A stretch of 12,213 bases of DNA from Candidatus Zixiibacteriota bacterium (GCA_029933635.1 JAOZNS010000064.1:1-12213), one strand, 5' to 3'; shown: positions 1 through 8,029, counted from the stretch's first letter. The notes: a model not told the origin generated them from the sequence alone. Program-made: numbers and translations.

Positions 1-197
1 ACCACCTGCAAGTTCACCTCACCGCTCAGGTTGGCAGGAGCACTCAGGCGGAATTCCCTTACTTTTCCGGAAGTCTTAGCCGTCCCCACCCGGGTAAACT
101 CTTCAGATGAAAAGCCCTCCTCAGAGAAAAGGAGGGTGGTAAGGAGGGAAACAAAGATGACGGAGAAAAACCATAAGATTCCATATTTTCTTCTCAC
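1..197 (-). CDS. N-terminus of an unidentified exported or membrane-anchored protein (partial, runs off the left edge)
   Basis: An open frame starts with GTG at 197-195 and stays open to the window edge (65 codons). A GGAGG Shine-Dalgarno sequence lies just upstream of the GTG, and an in-frame TAA a few codons further up excludes a longer start. The N-terminus reads MRRKYGILWFFSVIFVSLL and continues TTLLFSEEG: a positive n-region (RRK) followed by about 17 hydrophobic residues, which fits a Sec signal peptide or a single membrane anchor. The next 40 or so residues are polar with beta-like alternation (EFTRVGTAKTSGKVREFRL). I do not recognise the family. The gene has the same direction as the DedA gene upstream of it, 181 bp away. 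Confidence 0.6.
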   Translation of the reverse strand, partial: MRRKYGILWFFSVIFVSLLTTLLFSEEGFSSEEFTRVGTAKTSGKVREFRLSAPANLSGEVNLQV

Positions 198-378
198 CGA
201 ACCTCCGCCTTAGGAAGTTTATAGGTCTTTTAAGTCTTCATACGATCTTGGCAAGCTGAAGTTTCTTGAATCTGCAACTGGTTCGAACAAGACCCATGGT
301 TTGACCAATTCCGCCAAACCAAATGAATTGAAGGACGGATCATCAGCCGAGGCCGCACCGGGTCTTTAAATGAGATTT
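198..378. other. Intergenic stretch with a possible degenerate reading frame
   Basis: This is the 181-bp gap between the DedA gene and the partial exported-protein gene. On the minus strand from about 367 to 219 there is one open frame of some 48 codons ending in TAA. It contains plausible protein-like sequence (SFGLAELVKPWVLFEPVAD, then a tail ending YEDLKDL) but has no ATG and no ribosome binding site. It may be chance, or the tail of a decayed gene. I see no terminator with a T-tract and no convincing promoter. Confidence 0.2.
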
Positions 379-969
379 TTAGCCTTTGGACCCTTCTTTT
401 ATTCGAATGTTTTCCTCAGCCTTTCTTTTGCTGGCTGTCCTTCGGACCCACCAAACGCCCAACCCGATGAGGATGATGAATACAAGAACCAATTTCTCAT
501 AATGGCTGACTTGACCGATCAGAGCTTCCAAGCTTGCGCCGAACATATAACCCAGACCTCCAATGACCACCGCCCAGATTATGCAGGAGATAAAGGCGAA
601 GGGCAGGTATCTTCTTCGTCTCATCTTCATCATTCCCAGAAGGGCGGCTGAGGCAAACCGCAGACCATAAAGGTATCGAGTGAAAAAAATTGCCCAGATG
701 CCATATCTATCGAAAAGGTTTTTGGCTTTGGGATAGTATACCATGGCTTGGGGAAACTTTGAGATTATTTTCGCTCCATGATTTCTTCCCAAAAAGAACA
801 GGGTCACGTCCCCGATATAGGCTCCAGCTAAGGCAACCAGCATGACCAGATTAAAATCCAGATACCCTCTCTTGGCTAAAAATCCAGCCGCTATCAGAAA
901 GGATTCTCCTTCCAGAAAAGAACCTACAAATAACGCAGGGTATCCAAAATTCATGATGAAATTATGCAT
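379..969 (-). CDS. DedA-family (VTT / SNARE-associated domain) integral membrane protein
   Basis: The 196-residue protein is the usual length for DedA proteins, a family of envelope proteins linked to lipid carrier or phospholipid flipping and membrane homeostasis. The family features are visible. Near the N-terminus, FVGSFLEGESFLIAAGFLA (about 14-32) carries the acidic re-entrant-loop residues E20/E22. D54 lies in AYIGDVTLFFLGR. The basic motif FFTRYLYGLRFASAALLGM (95-113) has the paired arginines R98 and R104 and glycine G112. Hydrophobic segments lie at about 40-60, 122-143 and 158-176, and the tail is short and basic. The start is uncertain: ATG at 969 and a second ATG five codons on both lack a Shine-Dalgarno sequence, but a promoter-like sequence ends right at the first ATG. 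The specific substrate cannot be told from sequence. Confidence 0.9.
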   Translation of the reverse strand: MHNFIMNFGYPALFVGSFLEGESFLIAAGFLAKRGYLDFNLVMLVALAGAYIGDVTLFFLGRNHGAKIISKFPQAMVYYPKAKNLFDRYGIWAIFFTRYLYGLRFASAALLGMMKMRRRRYLPFAFISCIIWAVVIGGLGYMFGASLEALIGQVSHYEKLVLVFIILIGLGVWWVRRTASKRKAEENIRIKEGSKG

Positions 970-975
970 CAGGTA

Positions 976-1004
976 AATTTTGGAGATTGGCTACAGTTTG
1001 TCAA
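976..1004 (-). promoter_or_regulatory. Candidate promoter for the DedA gene, possibly giving a leaderless mRNA
   Basis: Read on the minus strand, a perfect -35 TTGACA (1004-999) is followed after 16 or 17 bases by CAAAAT or AAAATT (982-976), a weaker -10. Normal spacing would put the first transcribed base at about 970-969, on the A of the ATG. No ribosome binding site precedes that ATG, which fits a leaderless message. This rests on motif reading only. Confidence 0.4.
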
Positions 1005-1052
1005 GCCTAAAAGTCTGTAACTTCTGTGTCGGGACTTCAAGCACAGGTTGAT

Positions 1053-2123
1053 CTAACCACCTTCTTGGCAGATCAGGTGATATTTGCCTATCTGCTCCAA
1101 GTTGATCATCCCCTGCAGTTTTTTGCCCCTCATCACCGGAATCACCGAAAGTTTCTCTTTGGTCATCTTCTTGAAGATATCCGACAGGGGAGCATCTTCG
1201 GTGGTGGTGATGAAATCCCTTTGCATCATTTCTCGCACCAGCGCGGATTTTTCATGCTTGTGCAAAGCAGAGAAGATCGCCTCCTTGGTCAAAAGTCCCA
1301 CCAGCTCTCCTTTTTCTACCACGGGAAAATCCTGCTGAAGACCATGGCAGACGGTCTCTAACACCTCACCCATGGTTTGATCGGGCGAGATCGTATGAAC
1401 ATCGGTAAGCATCGCCATTTTAACCCGCGATTTCCCCAGGGTGGACCTTAAAGCTACCATCCTTTCCTCCCCCTCCGCTCCCAGATAGATGAATATGGCT
1501 ATCAGAGCCATCCACCAGTTAAAAAATATCCCGAAGAAGAACAGAAGTATGGCGAAGACCTGTCCCACACTCACTGCGATCTTGGTCGCCTTCAGGCTAT
1601 CCATGGTGGTGGACAGAATTCCTCTCAAAACCCTTCCTCCATCCATGGGAAAGGCGGGAATTAGATTGAACCCTCCTAAAATCAGGTTTATCCAGAAAAG
1701 GTTGGCAATAAGATTCCCATTGAAAAGGGAAAGACCTCCTACAGCTATGCTCTGACCCCTCATCTTTGTCAGAAGGAAAAAGACAAAAGCCAAACCGAAG
1801 CTAACCAAGGGTCCCACCACGGAGATGGTTATCTCCTTTCTCGGATCTTCGGGAATCTCCTCCATGCGGGAGACGCCTCCGATGGGCATGAGCACGATGT
1901 CTTTCACCTCTATCCCGTAGTGGATGGCCATCAGGCTGTGACCGATCTCATGCAACACCACACAGAAGAAGATGAAGACGATCGAAGTCATTCCAAAGAC
2001 AGCCCCAGAGATGCCCGCATGTCTGAAGCCAAAGATGCTGATGAAGAAAAGAAGAAGCAAAAAGGTGGCATGCAGTCTGATGGGTATGGTGAAAAGCTTT
2101 CCAATCTGAAATGACCATTTCAT
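1053..2123 (-). CDS. M50 (site-2-type) membrane zinc metalloprotease with two CBS domains
   Basis: The 356-residue protein is an intramembrane zinc protease of the M50B/SREBP-S2P class with regulatory CBS domains. The zinc site HEIGH is at 58-62 inside a hydrophobic helix (about 45-70). The third ligand region NLIPAFPMDGGR is at 153-164. Further membrane segments lie at about 17-36, 102-120, 138-156 and 186-215. After residue 237 come two CBS domains (about 237-290 and 297-350), which in related proteins bind adenosine nucleotides and control activity. I placed the start at ATG 2123-2121 because AAGGAGG sits 8 nt upstream. An open frame continues 62 codons further, but that part is lysine-rich and is translated intergenic inverted-repeat DNA. 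The gene lies 142 bp downstream of the Lon-type gene in the same direction, so co-transcription is possible. Family members cut membrane-embedded regulators; the substrate here is unknown. Confidence 0.93.
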   Translation of the reverse strand: MKWSFQIGKLFTIPIRLHATFLLLLFFISIFGFRHAGISGAVFGMTSIVFIFFCVVLHEIGHSLMAIHYGIEVKDIVLMPIGGVSRMEEIPEDPRKEITISVVGPLVSFGLAFVFFLLTKMRGQSIAVGGLSLFNGNLIANLFWINLILGGFNLIPAFPMDGGRVLRGILSTTMDSLKATKIAVSVGQVFAILLFFFGIFFNWWMALIAIFIYLGAEGEERMVALRSTLGKSRVKMAMLTDVHTISPDQTMGEVLETVCHGLQQDFPVVEKGELVGLLTKEAIFSALHKHEKSALVREMMQRDFITTTEDAPLSDIFKKMTKEKLSVIPVMRGKKLQGMINLEQIGKYHLICQEGG

Positions 2124-2158
2124 AAGAGATTCCTCCTTAACCTTTATCCTCTTCTCCT

Positions 2159-2179
2159 CCTCTCCATGAAATGGAGAGG
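2159..2179. repeat. Perfect 9-bp inverted repeat, intergenic
   Basis: The sequence reads CCTCTCCAT-gaa-ATGGAGAGG and is followed by a G-rich stretch (GGGGAACGAAAGGGGGTGAGG). The composition resembles dispersed intergenic repeats in environmental genomes, but I cannot test copy number here. There is no T-run on either side, so it is not a classical intrinsic terminator. Confidence 0.55.
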
Positions 2180-2218
2180 GGGAACGAAAGGGGGTGAGGT
2201 CCTTTTTCTTACTCTCCT

Positions 2219-2251
2219 GTTCGGGCTGGAAAGGTGAATCCCAGCCCGAAC
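2219..2251. repeat. Perfect 11-bp inverted repeat between the Lon-type and M50 genes
   Basis: The arms are GTTCGGGCTGG (2219-2229) and CCAGCCCGAAC (2241-2251) around an 11-nt loop. The stem is GC-rich and would be stable in RNA from either strand. It begins about 15 bp after the Lon-type stop codon. No U-tract follows, so it is more likely a repeat element, an RNA-processing or mRNA-stabilising hairpin, or a Rho-linked site than an intrinsic terminator. Confidence 0.6.
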
Positions 2252-2265
2252 TACGACTCCTCAAT

Positions 2266-4737
2266 TTACGTTTTCTCTTTTTCCTCCCTATGTTCTTCTT
2301 CAGCGCCAAACCTTTTCAAATTTTCCGCATATTCCCTCAGTTGCTTGTCTACCAAGTAGTTTACCGTTCCCTCCTCAAAGGTGCCGTCCTCTTTTCTTTC
2401 TCCAGCCTTGACCCCGGTAAGAATCTCAATGCCCTGATCGATGGTCTTCACCGGGTAGATATGAAAACGCCCCCTCTTTACCGCCTCCACCACCTCGTTT
2501 TTCAGCATCAGGTCCTTGACGTTCTGATGAGGGATCATCACCCCTTGAGTGCCGGTCAAGCCTTTGGCTTTGCAAACCTGATAGAAGCCTTCGATCTTTT
2601 CGTTGACCCCTCCGATGGGCTGGATCTCCCCCTTCTGGTTGATGGAGCCGGTGACGGCAATATCCTGCCTTAAGGGAAGCCCGGACAGGCTGGAAAGGAT
2701 AGCATATACTTCGGTGGAGGAGGCGCTGTCTCCTTCCACTCCGGAGTAGGACTGCTCGAAGCATATGCTGGCGCTCATGGTCAGGGGTTTATCATGCGCA
2801 TATTTTCCTCTGAGGTAACCACCCAGGATGAGCACCCCTTTGTTGTGTGTCCGTCCGGAAAGATCGGCTTCCCTTTCTATATTTATCACCCCAGCTCTTC
2901 CCATGGAGGTCCTGGCGGTGATGCGGGTGGGCTTGCCAAAGGTGTATTCGCCTAAGTCATAAACCGAAAGACCATTTATCTGTCCGATCACCGCTCCTTC
3001 GGAATCGATCATGATGGTGCCATCCTCAATCATCTCCTGAATCTTATCCTCCACCAAGCTTACTCGCTTTATCCACTCTTCGAGTGCCTTTTCCACATGT
3101 TCGTGCTTGACCACTTTGCTTTTTACATTTTGAGCCCAGTAGCTTGCCTCCCTGATCAGATCGGCGATGACGGTGAATCGGGTGGATAGCTTCTTTTGAG
3201 TCCCCGCGGCCCTCACCCCGAATTCCACCACTCCAGCCACCCCGCTTTTATCAAACGGCAGAAGTTTGTCTTCATCACAGATCTTTTTTATGAAACAGGC
3301 ATACTGATGAATGTTCTGCTCATCCTTGGGCATGACCGAGTCGAAATCTGCCTTCACCTTAAATATTTTCTTGAAGTCCTCGTCCAGATGATAAAGCAGA
3401 TGGTAAAGGTAATTGCTACCTATCATCACCACATCCACCTTAACTTCGATCGGCTCCGGCTTCATCGCCGAGGAGCTTAAAAGATAGAAGGGATCATAAG
3501 CCCCGATCTCCACTTTCCCATATTTTAAAGCCCGCTTCAGCGCATGCCAGGACCCCGGTTCGATTAAAAGATCCAGCGCATTGACCACCAGATATCCGCC
3601 ATTGGCCTTAACATATGAACCAGCCTTTATCCGGGTGAAATCGGTTCTCCATATCCCGCCTCGATCCGCCACCCTTTCAATGGTTCCAAAAAGATTTTTA
3701 TAGGAGGGGGTGGTTTCGATCACTACGGGCACGGTTTTGGTTTCGGAATTGTCCACCACCACATTCACCCGATATTCCCAGAACTCGTCCTCGGGCTTGA
3801 GGAAGGCAAGTCCGGGTAAGGACACCTCCGGTGTTTTCTCCTTGGTTGGCTTGAATCTTTCTAAGTTGAGGATCAAGCTCTCCTCCACCTCATCTAAGTA
3901 AGTGTGAAGCTTTTCATTTTGATTTTGATATTTAGCCTTTATCTCCTTGATCATCTCTTTTATCAATGGGACGATCATCTCCCGGTCCAAAGCACTCAAA
4001 GCCTTCTCCAGCTCCTTGACTATCTCCTTGCCTTCTTTGAAGACATCCTCCATCAGTTTCGACAATGCTTCATATTTGGTCTTCAGATTTTCGAGCCTCT
4101 CCTGGGGAAAACTTCCCTCCTTAACTCGTTTTTCCAGTTTAGCCAAACTGATGGGCTTGCCCTCAATTAAGGGCTGGATATCTGGCTTCACAAACGGACC
4201 CATCTGAATCTGCACCAGAGCAAACCCCTCCTTTTTCACCTGTTTCTCAAACTCCTCCAGGATGGCTTTTTGTCCCTCCTCGGATTCTTTCACCAATTCT
4301 TTTCGTCTCTGTTTGTAAGCTTCGCTTTCGAACACCGTGGGAATGTTTCTCTTCAGAGAGACGATAAGATTTTCCATATCCTTTTTGAAAAGTCTCCCCT
4401 GTCCCGCTGGCAGGCTTATTACCTTGGGCATATCTGGATTTTTGAAGTTGTTCACGTAGCACTTATCGTCCGGAATGGTTCCCCTTTTTTCCAGCCTCTC
4501 CAATAGATGTTTGATGGTGGTCATCCTTCCAGTTCCCACGAAGCCAGCCACAAAGATATTGTAACCAATGCTTTTGATATCCAATCCCAGCTTGATCGCC
4601 TTAACCGCCCGATCCTGTCCGATGATCCACTCACAGGGCTCCACATCGTCCGTGGTTTTCAGATCCAACTTCTCCACCGGACAACGCCAGCGAAGCTTCT
4701 CTGGTGGAAGTTCCTCAAATTTGAGATCATCCGACAC
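2266..4737 (-). CDS. Lon-type ATP-dependent serine protease with an AAA_32-type N-terminal region
   Basis: The 823-residue protein has an ATPase region joined to a C-terminal Lon protease domain (S16), the arrangement of Lon-related or LonB-like putative proteases rather than classical LonA. The nucleotide-binding loop is AGFVGTGRMTT (64-74), with Arg71 where Walker A usually has Lys. A long charged segment predicted as coiled coil runs from about 135 to 300. GGYLVVNALDLLIEP (380-394) is the Walker-B-like segment. The protease domain (about 560-770) carries the Ser-Lys dyad: Ser671 in EGDSASS and Lys714 in GGVNEKIEG. The start is GTG at 4737-4735; an in-frame stop lies two codons upstream, and an AGGAG sequence sits 11 nt away. 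The protein is expected to be cytoplasmic or membrane-associated and to degrade misfolded or regulatory proteins. It is followed on the same strand by the M50 protease. Unfoldase activity with Arg71 is plausible for this family but not shown by sequence. Confidence 0.92.
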   Translation of the reverse strand: MSDDLKFEELPPEKLRWRCPVEKLDLKTTDDVEPCEWIIGQDRAVKAIKLGLDIKSIGYNIFVAGFVGTGRMTTIKHLLERLEKRGTIPDDKCYVNNFKNPDMPKVISLPAGQGRLFKKDMENLIVSLKRNIPTVFESEAYKQRRKELVKESEEGQKAILEEFEKQVKKEGFALVQIQMGPFVKPDIQPLIEGKPISLAKLEKRVKEGSFPQERLENLKTKYEALSKLMEDVFKEGKEIVKELEKALSALDREMIVPLIKEMIKEIKAKYQNQNEKLHTYLDEVEESLILNLERFKPTKEKTPEVSLPGLAFLKPEDEFWEYRVNVVVDNSETKTVPVVIETTPSYKNLFGTIERVADRGGIWRTDFTRIKAGSYVKANGGYLVVNALDLLIEPGSWHALKRALKYGKVEIGAYDPFYLLSSSAMKPEPIEVKVDVVMIGSNYLYHLLYHLDEDFKKIFKVKADFDSVMPKDEQNIHQYACFIKKICDEDKLLPFDKSGVAGVVEFGVRAAGTQKKLSTRFTVIADLIREASYWAQNVKSKVVKHEHVEKALEEWIKRVSLVEDKIQEMIEDGTIMIDSEGAVIGQINGLSVYDLGEYTFGKPTRITARTSMGRAGVINIEREADLSGRTHNKGVLILGGYLRGKYAHDKPLTMSASICFEQSYSGVEGDSASSTEVYAILSSLSGLPLRQDIAVTGSINQKGEIQPIGGVNEKIEGFYQVCKAKGLTGTQGVMIPHQNVKDLMLKNEVVEAVKRGRFHIYPVKTIDQGIEILTGVKAGERKEDGTFEEGTVNYLVDKQLREYAENLKRFGAEEEHREEKEKT

Positions 4738-4833
4738 TTCTCATCACGCTCCTTCCCAGACAAAATTAAAAGGTTCAGATCAAAGCATCATACAGATTTT
4801 TCCTTCCCAGAGATATTGAAAAAAACAATGACG

Positions 4834-4862
4834 ATTTTATCTCACCCTTTCCTCTCTTTCAT
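4834..4862 (-). promoter_or_regulatory. Weak candidate promoter for the Lon-type gene
   Basis: On the minus strand, ATGAAA (4862-4857) is followed after 17 bases by TAAAAT (4839-4834). That matches four of six and five of six sigma-70 consensus bases. It would give a leader of about 90 nt. I see no CIRCE or sigma-32-type heat-shock element. The rest of the 186-bp gap (4738-4923) shows nothing clear. Confidence 0.3.
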
Positions 4863-4923
4863 GAAACTAGCAGGGAAAGAAAGATCATGCTGGTCTCCAA
4901 ATATGGTAAATTCAGTAACTGCC

Positions 4924-5661
4924 CTAATTTTTATCCTCTTTTTGGGACTTCTTTCTTTCAGCAGAACCCAAGTTCCCCTTCGGATCCTCCTCGCTTCTTT
5001 CTAACTCAAATATCTTATTTACTATTTTGCCAGCCACATCTTTGCTTCCCAAGCCAAAAGCTAAGGCAAAACCGAATGCAAAAGCGGCGATGATTATTAA
5101 AACCGAATTTACCACAATTCTGGTGGCGACTCCCAACTGCTCCAAGGCGATCGCTAAGGTAAATAGTATTATAACATATTGCACCATTTTAGCAAGCAAT
5201 TCTGAATGAGCTAAAGCATAGTTGGCCGCCGCGACCTTGACTACTCCTCTGAAAAAGGAAGCTAAAAAGGTCCCGACGATTATCACCAAGATTGCGGCGA
5301 TCAGGTTGGGAATAAACGATATGATCCTGTTCAAAAGATTACTGATTAAGCTGAATTTCAGAACATCAGAAGCGACGTAGATGAAGAACAAAAATATGAT
5401 CCAGAAAAACAAAGTTCCCAAGATGTCGGCTAAGGAGTGTTTGATATCTCCTCGGGACAAGAACTTAGACAGCCCTGATTTTGCGCTGAATTTTTCAAAG
5501 CGCACCGCCACCAGAAGCTTAATCAAAGCAGATTTTAAGACCTTTGCTAAAAGCCATCCTAAAAGCAGAATCACCAAAGCTCCCACCAGGGCAGGGAGCA
5601 GATTAATTATCTTCTCACCGGTAGCTTTTAACGGTTCCAAGAACAATTCTTTAGGATCCAT
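4924..5661 (-). CDS. Small membrane protein with conserved TM-helix repeats (mechanosensitive-channel related, no MscS beta domain)
   Basis: The protein has 245 residues. Hydrophobic segments lie at about 19-43, 82-104, 113-138, 158-176 and 182-207. Two of them share the glycine-rich pattern typical of the conserved TM helix repeat found in MscS-like proteins (PNLIAAILVIIVGTFLASFF and LPALVGALVILLLGWLLAKV). The last helix, AAFAFGFALAFGLGSKDVAG, resembles the pore-lining TM3 of MscS. The protein then ends in a short, highly charged tail (about 222-245), so the cytoplasmic beta and alpha/beta domains of true MscS are absent. A good AAAGGAG site lies 4 nt before ATG 5661. A 7-bp inverted repeat (TCTGCAA 5695-5701 / TTGCAGA 5712-5718) lies about 35 nt upstream of the start. 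It could be an ion channel, a channel-like accessory protein or a membrane-stress protein; gating function is not demonstrated. Confidence 0.8.
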   Translation of the reverse strand: MDPKELFLEPLKATGEKIINLLPALVGALVILLLGWLLAKVLKSALIKLLVAVRFEKFSAKSGLSKFLSRGDIKHSLADILGTLFFWIIFLFFIYVASDVLKFSLISNLLNRIISFIPNLIAAILVIIVGTFLASFFRGVVKVAAANYALAHSELLAKMVQYVIILFTLAIALEQLGVATRIVVNSVLIIIAAFAFGFALAFGLGSKDVAGKIVNKIFELERSEEDPKGNLGSAERKKSQKEDKN

Positions 5662-5773
5662 CTTTCTCCTTTTGAATCTTAATTGAGCCAGCTTTCTGCA
5701 AACTGTTAAGCTTGCAGAGATTCTTCATTGTTACCTAGTTAAGGGAATAATCTTCGTCCTTATAAGCCATCAA

Positions 5774-8029
5774 TCATTTTAAGGATTCTCGCTTAACCTT
5801 AGCTTTTTTGCCTGCGATTATCCTCTCAGCCCAAGACCTTTTTTGAGGTTGAAACTTCTTAAAGATTATTATTGGGCCTGAGATCTTTTCCACCACCTCC
5901 TCAGGAACGGAGGTGAAAAGAAGCTGTTCTAAGGCTCCGCCTCGGCTTTCTCCCATGAGGAGAAGGTCCCCGGTTTGAATTTCTTCTATGATGGCCAAGG
6001 CTGGTTTTTCGGCTTTTAGAATTTTCCTTTTGCATTTGATCTTTAAGTTTGCTCTCTCTATAAAGGAATCGATCCATCTTTTTGCCAGGGTTTCCTCTTC
6101 GGCTCCAGCATCTTGAGCGATGGCATGCACGATCAAGAAATCAGCTCCAAACTTTTCCACCAGGGCAGGACTAAGCTCCGCCGCCAATTGAGAATTGACA
6201 TTATCTGTGGCAGTGACTATTACCCTTTTTATCTGATCCATCCTTTCACCACATACGACAGCCACATTGCAGGGTGCCTCCTTGAGCACGATGTCCATCA
6301 CGGTGGTCAAAATCTTCTCCAACGTCTTCTCCGGTCCTGAACGTCCCATGATGATGAAATTGCAATTTTCCTCCTCTGCCGTTTCCAGAATGCCATAGGA
6401 GAGCCGATGAGATAGTTTAATCTGTTTGTCAAACTTCACCTTTTCTTGGCGAGCGATGTTTTCTGCTCGGGATAAAATCAGCCTCTGCTGAGAGAAATCC
6501 GCCAGCCCCTTTCTCAAAGGCGTTCCGGGAGGCACCTCCCCCACGTTCAGTCCCAACACCTCTCCATCAAACTTTTTGGCAATGGCACAGGCGGTGGTCA
6601 TAAGCATTCCCACCGTCTTGGGATTGGCTAAAGCCACCAAAATCTTGTATTCCTTTCGTTCCTGTCGTTTAAGGATCTCCTTTAAGCGTCTGTGTTTTTC
6701 CACCGTCTCCTTTTGTCCCTTGGAATAACCAAGATAGACCAAGCTTCCCAATCCTAACCATCCAGCGCCCAGAAGATATGTGCGAGGGCTCATGAACGCC
6801 AGGATCGCCACGTTGCAGGCGATGGCTAAAAGTGGAATTAGCGGATGCCAGGGTAACTTGAAAGGACGCCTTAGCCGCGGTTCCTTTTTGCGTAACATTA
6901 TTACCGAGAGATTCACCAGAATAAGGGCAAAAAGGTAACAAAAATTAGCTAAATGGGCCACAAACTCCACCTCTCCGGAGAGGGTAAAAAGCAAAATCAC
7001 CACTCCCACCACGGCAATTGCGGTATACGGCGTTTTAAATTGGGGGTGCAACCGAAAGATCTTTCCTGGAAGATATCCATCCCGGCCCATAGCATAAGTC
7101 TGACGAGCCGCAGCCAAAACCGTAGCATTTAGAGCGGATACGGTGGAAAGAAGTCCGGCGATCAAAACAAAAAGCAAACCGTAATCTCCCAAAACCTTCT
7201 TTGCTATCAAGACTAAAGGAGCGGCGGAGGTTCCCAAAGTTTTATAGTCCAGAATCCCCACTGAGACCAGCACCACTGCCACATAGATCAGTGTGGGGAT
7301 GAAAAGGGAGAGTAAAATCGCCTTGGGCACGGTCTTTTTAGGATTTTTGATCTCCTCGGAGGCGCTGGAGATCAGCTCGAATCCAAAAAAGGATATATAG
7401 ATCAGGGCGGTGGCAGAGATGATACCGGTAAATCCGAATGGAGCAAATGGCACAAAGTTTTGGACTCTTACAAAGGGAATGCATAATCCTATAAAGATGA
7501 TCAGCATGGCAACCTTGGTGAGGGTGAGGAAATTCTGAGTCTTTCCGCTTTCCTTGGTTCCCTTTATGTTTATCACCAGCAAAACCAAGGCGATGGCAAA
7601 GGCGCTAAATTTGATGGAGGGCGAAGCCTTTACCATCAGATTCAGAAGTGGGTTGAAATGCTCGGCAAAACCCAAGGCGTAGAGAGCACAGGCGACCACA
7701 CTTCCAAAGATCAAAGCCCAACCATTCAAGAAGGCTATGTAGCCGCCCAGCCCCTGATGAACGAAGGTGTAACCTCCCCCAGCCAAGGGAATGGATGAGG
7801 AGAGTTCAGAATAGGAGAGGGCGGTGAAAAGGGTCATCAAACCACACAGTATATACGAAAGGGTAGCCGCCGGTCCAGCTATTCCTGCGGCCATTCCGCT
7901 TAGGATGAAGATGCCTGCCCCAATCATGGCGCCAACGCCCAAGGTTGTCGCCTCCAGAAGCCCCAGGTCCCGACTGAACTTTATCTCCGTGTCGGCAGGC
8001 AAGATATCTGCTTTCTTGTTTTTATCCAT
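5774..8029 (-). CDS. APC-superfamily amino acid permease fused to two UspA-like domains
   Basis: The 751-residue protein starts at ATG 8029. Residues 22-435 are an APC-type transporter with about 12 membrane segments. The TM1 motif is GVGAMIGAGIFIL (31-43), and the conserved loop FFGFELISSASEEIKNPKK (about 214-232) marks the cationic or neutral amino acid permease type. A charged linker (437-458) leads to two tandem universal-stress-protein folds, about 460-593 and 600-725. The first retains MGRSGPEKTLEKI and the second MGESRGGALEQLLFTSVPE. Both are degenerate versions of the nucleotide loop G-2X-G-9X-G(S/T), so ATP binding is uncertain. Usp-tailed permeases are known in archaea and bacteria, and the tail probably regulates uptake from the cytoplasmic side. 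The start is not well fixed: no Shine-Dalgarno sequence precedes 8029, and an in-frame TTG at 8089 also lacks one. The substrate is unknown. Confidence 0.9.
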   Translation of the reverse strand: MDKNKKADILPADTEIKFSRDLGLLEATTLGVGAMIGAGIFILSGMAAGIAGPAATLSYILCGLMTLFTALSYSELSSSIPLAGGGYTFVHQGLGGYIAFLNGWALIFGSVVACALYALGFAEHFNPLLNLMVKASPSIKFSAFAIALVLLVINIKGTKESGKTQNFLTLTKVAMLIIFIGLCIPFVRVQNFVPFAPFGFTGIISATALIYISFFGFELISSASEEIKNPKKTVPKAILLSLFIPTLIYVAVVLVSVGILDYKTLGTSAAPLVLIAKKVLGDYGLLFVLIAGLLSTVSALNATVLAAARQTYAMGRDGYLPGKIFRLHPQFKTPYTAIAVVGVVILLFTLSGEVEFVAHLANFCYLFALILVNLSVIMLRKKEPRLRRPFKLPWHPLIPLLAIACNVAILAFMSPRTYLLGAGWLGLGSLVYLGYSKGQKETVEKHRRLKEILKRQERKEYKILVALANPKTVGMLMTTACAIAKKFDGEVLGLNVGEVPPGTPLRKGLADFSQQRLILSRAENIARQEKVKFDKQIKLSHRLSYGILETAEEENCNFIIMGRSGPEKTLEKILTTVMDIVLKEAPCNVAVVCGERMDQIKRVIVTATDNVNSQLAAELSPALVEKFGADFLIVHAIAQDAGAEEETLAKRWIDSFIERANLKIKCKRKILKAEKPALAIIEEIQTGDLLLMGESRGGALEQLLFTSVPEEVVEKISGPIIIFKKFQPQKRSWAERIIAGKKAKVKRESLK

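Noticed and set aside
275..290. GGTTCGAAC resembling a tRNA T-loop
   Set aside because: The flanking bases do not pair into a T-stem on either strand, and no acceptor or anticodon stem is found.
1026..1361. Plus-strand open frames opposite the M50, Lon-type, permease and repeat-protein genes
   Set aside because: They lie antisense to clearly conserved coding sequences, have no recognisable domains, and lack convincing ribosome binding sites.
2219..2251. Intrinsic terminator after the Lon-type gene
   Set aside because: The hairpin is strong but is followed by a purine-rich stretch, not a U-tract, on the relevant strand.
2124..2309. A 62-codon N-terminal extension of the M50 protease
   Set aside because: The extension is translated inverted-repeat DNA and overlaps the end of the Lon-type gene. 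ATG 2123 has AAGGAGG at ideal spacing and starts directly before the first membrane segment.
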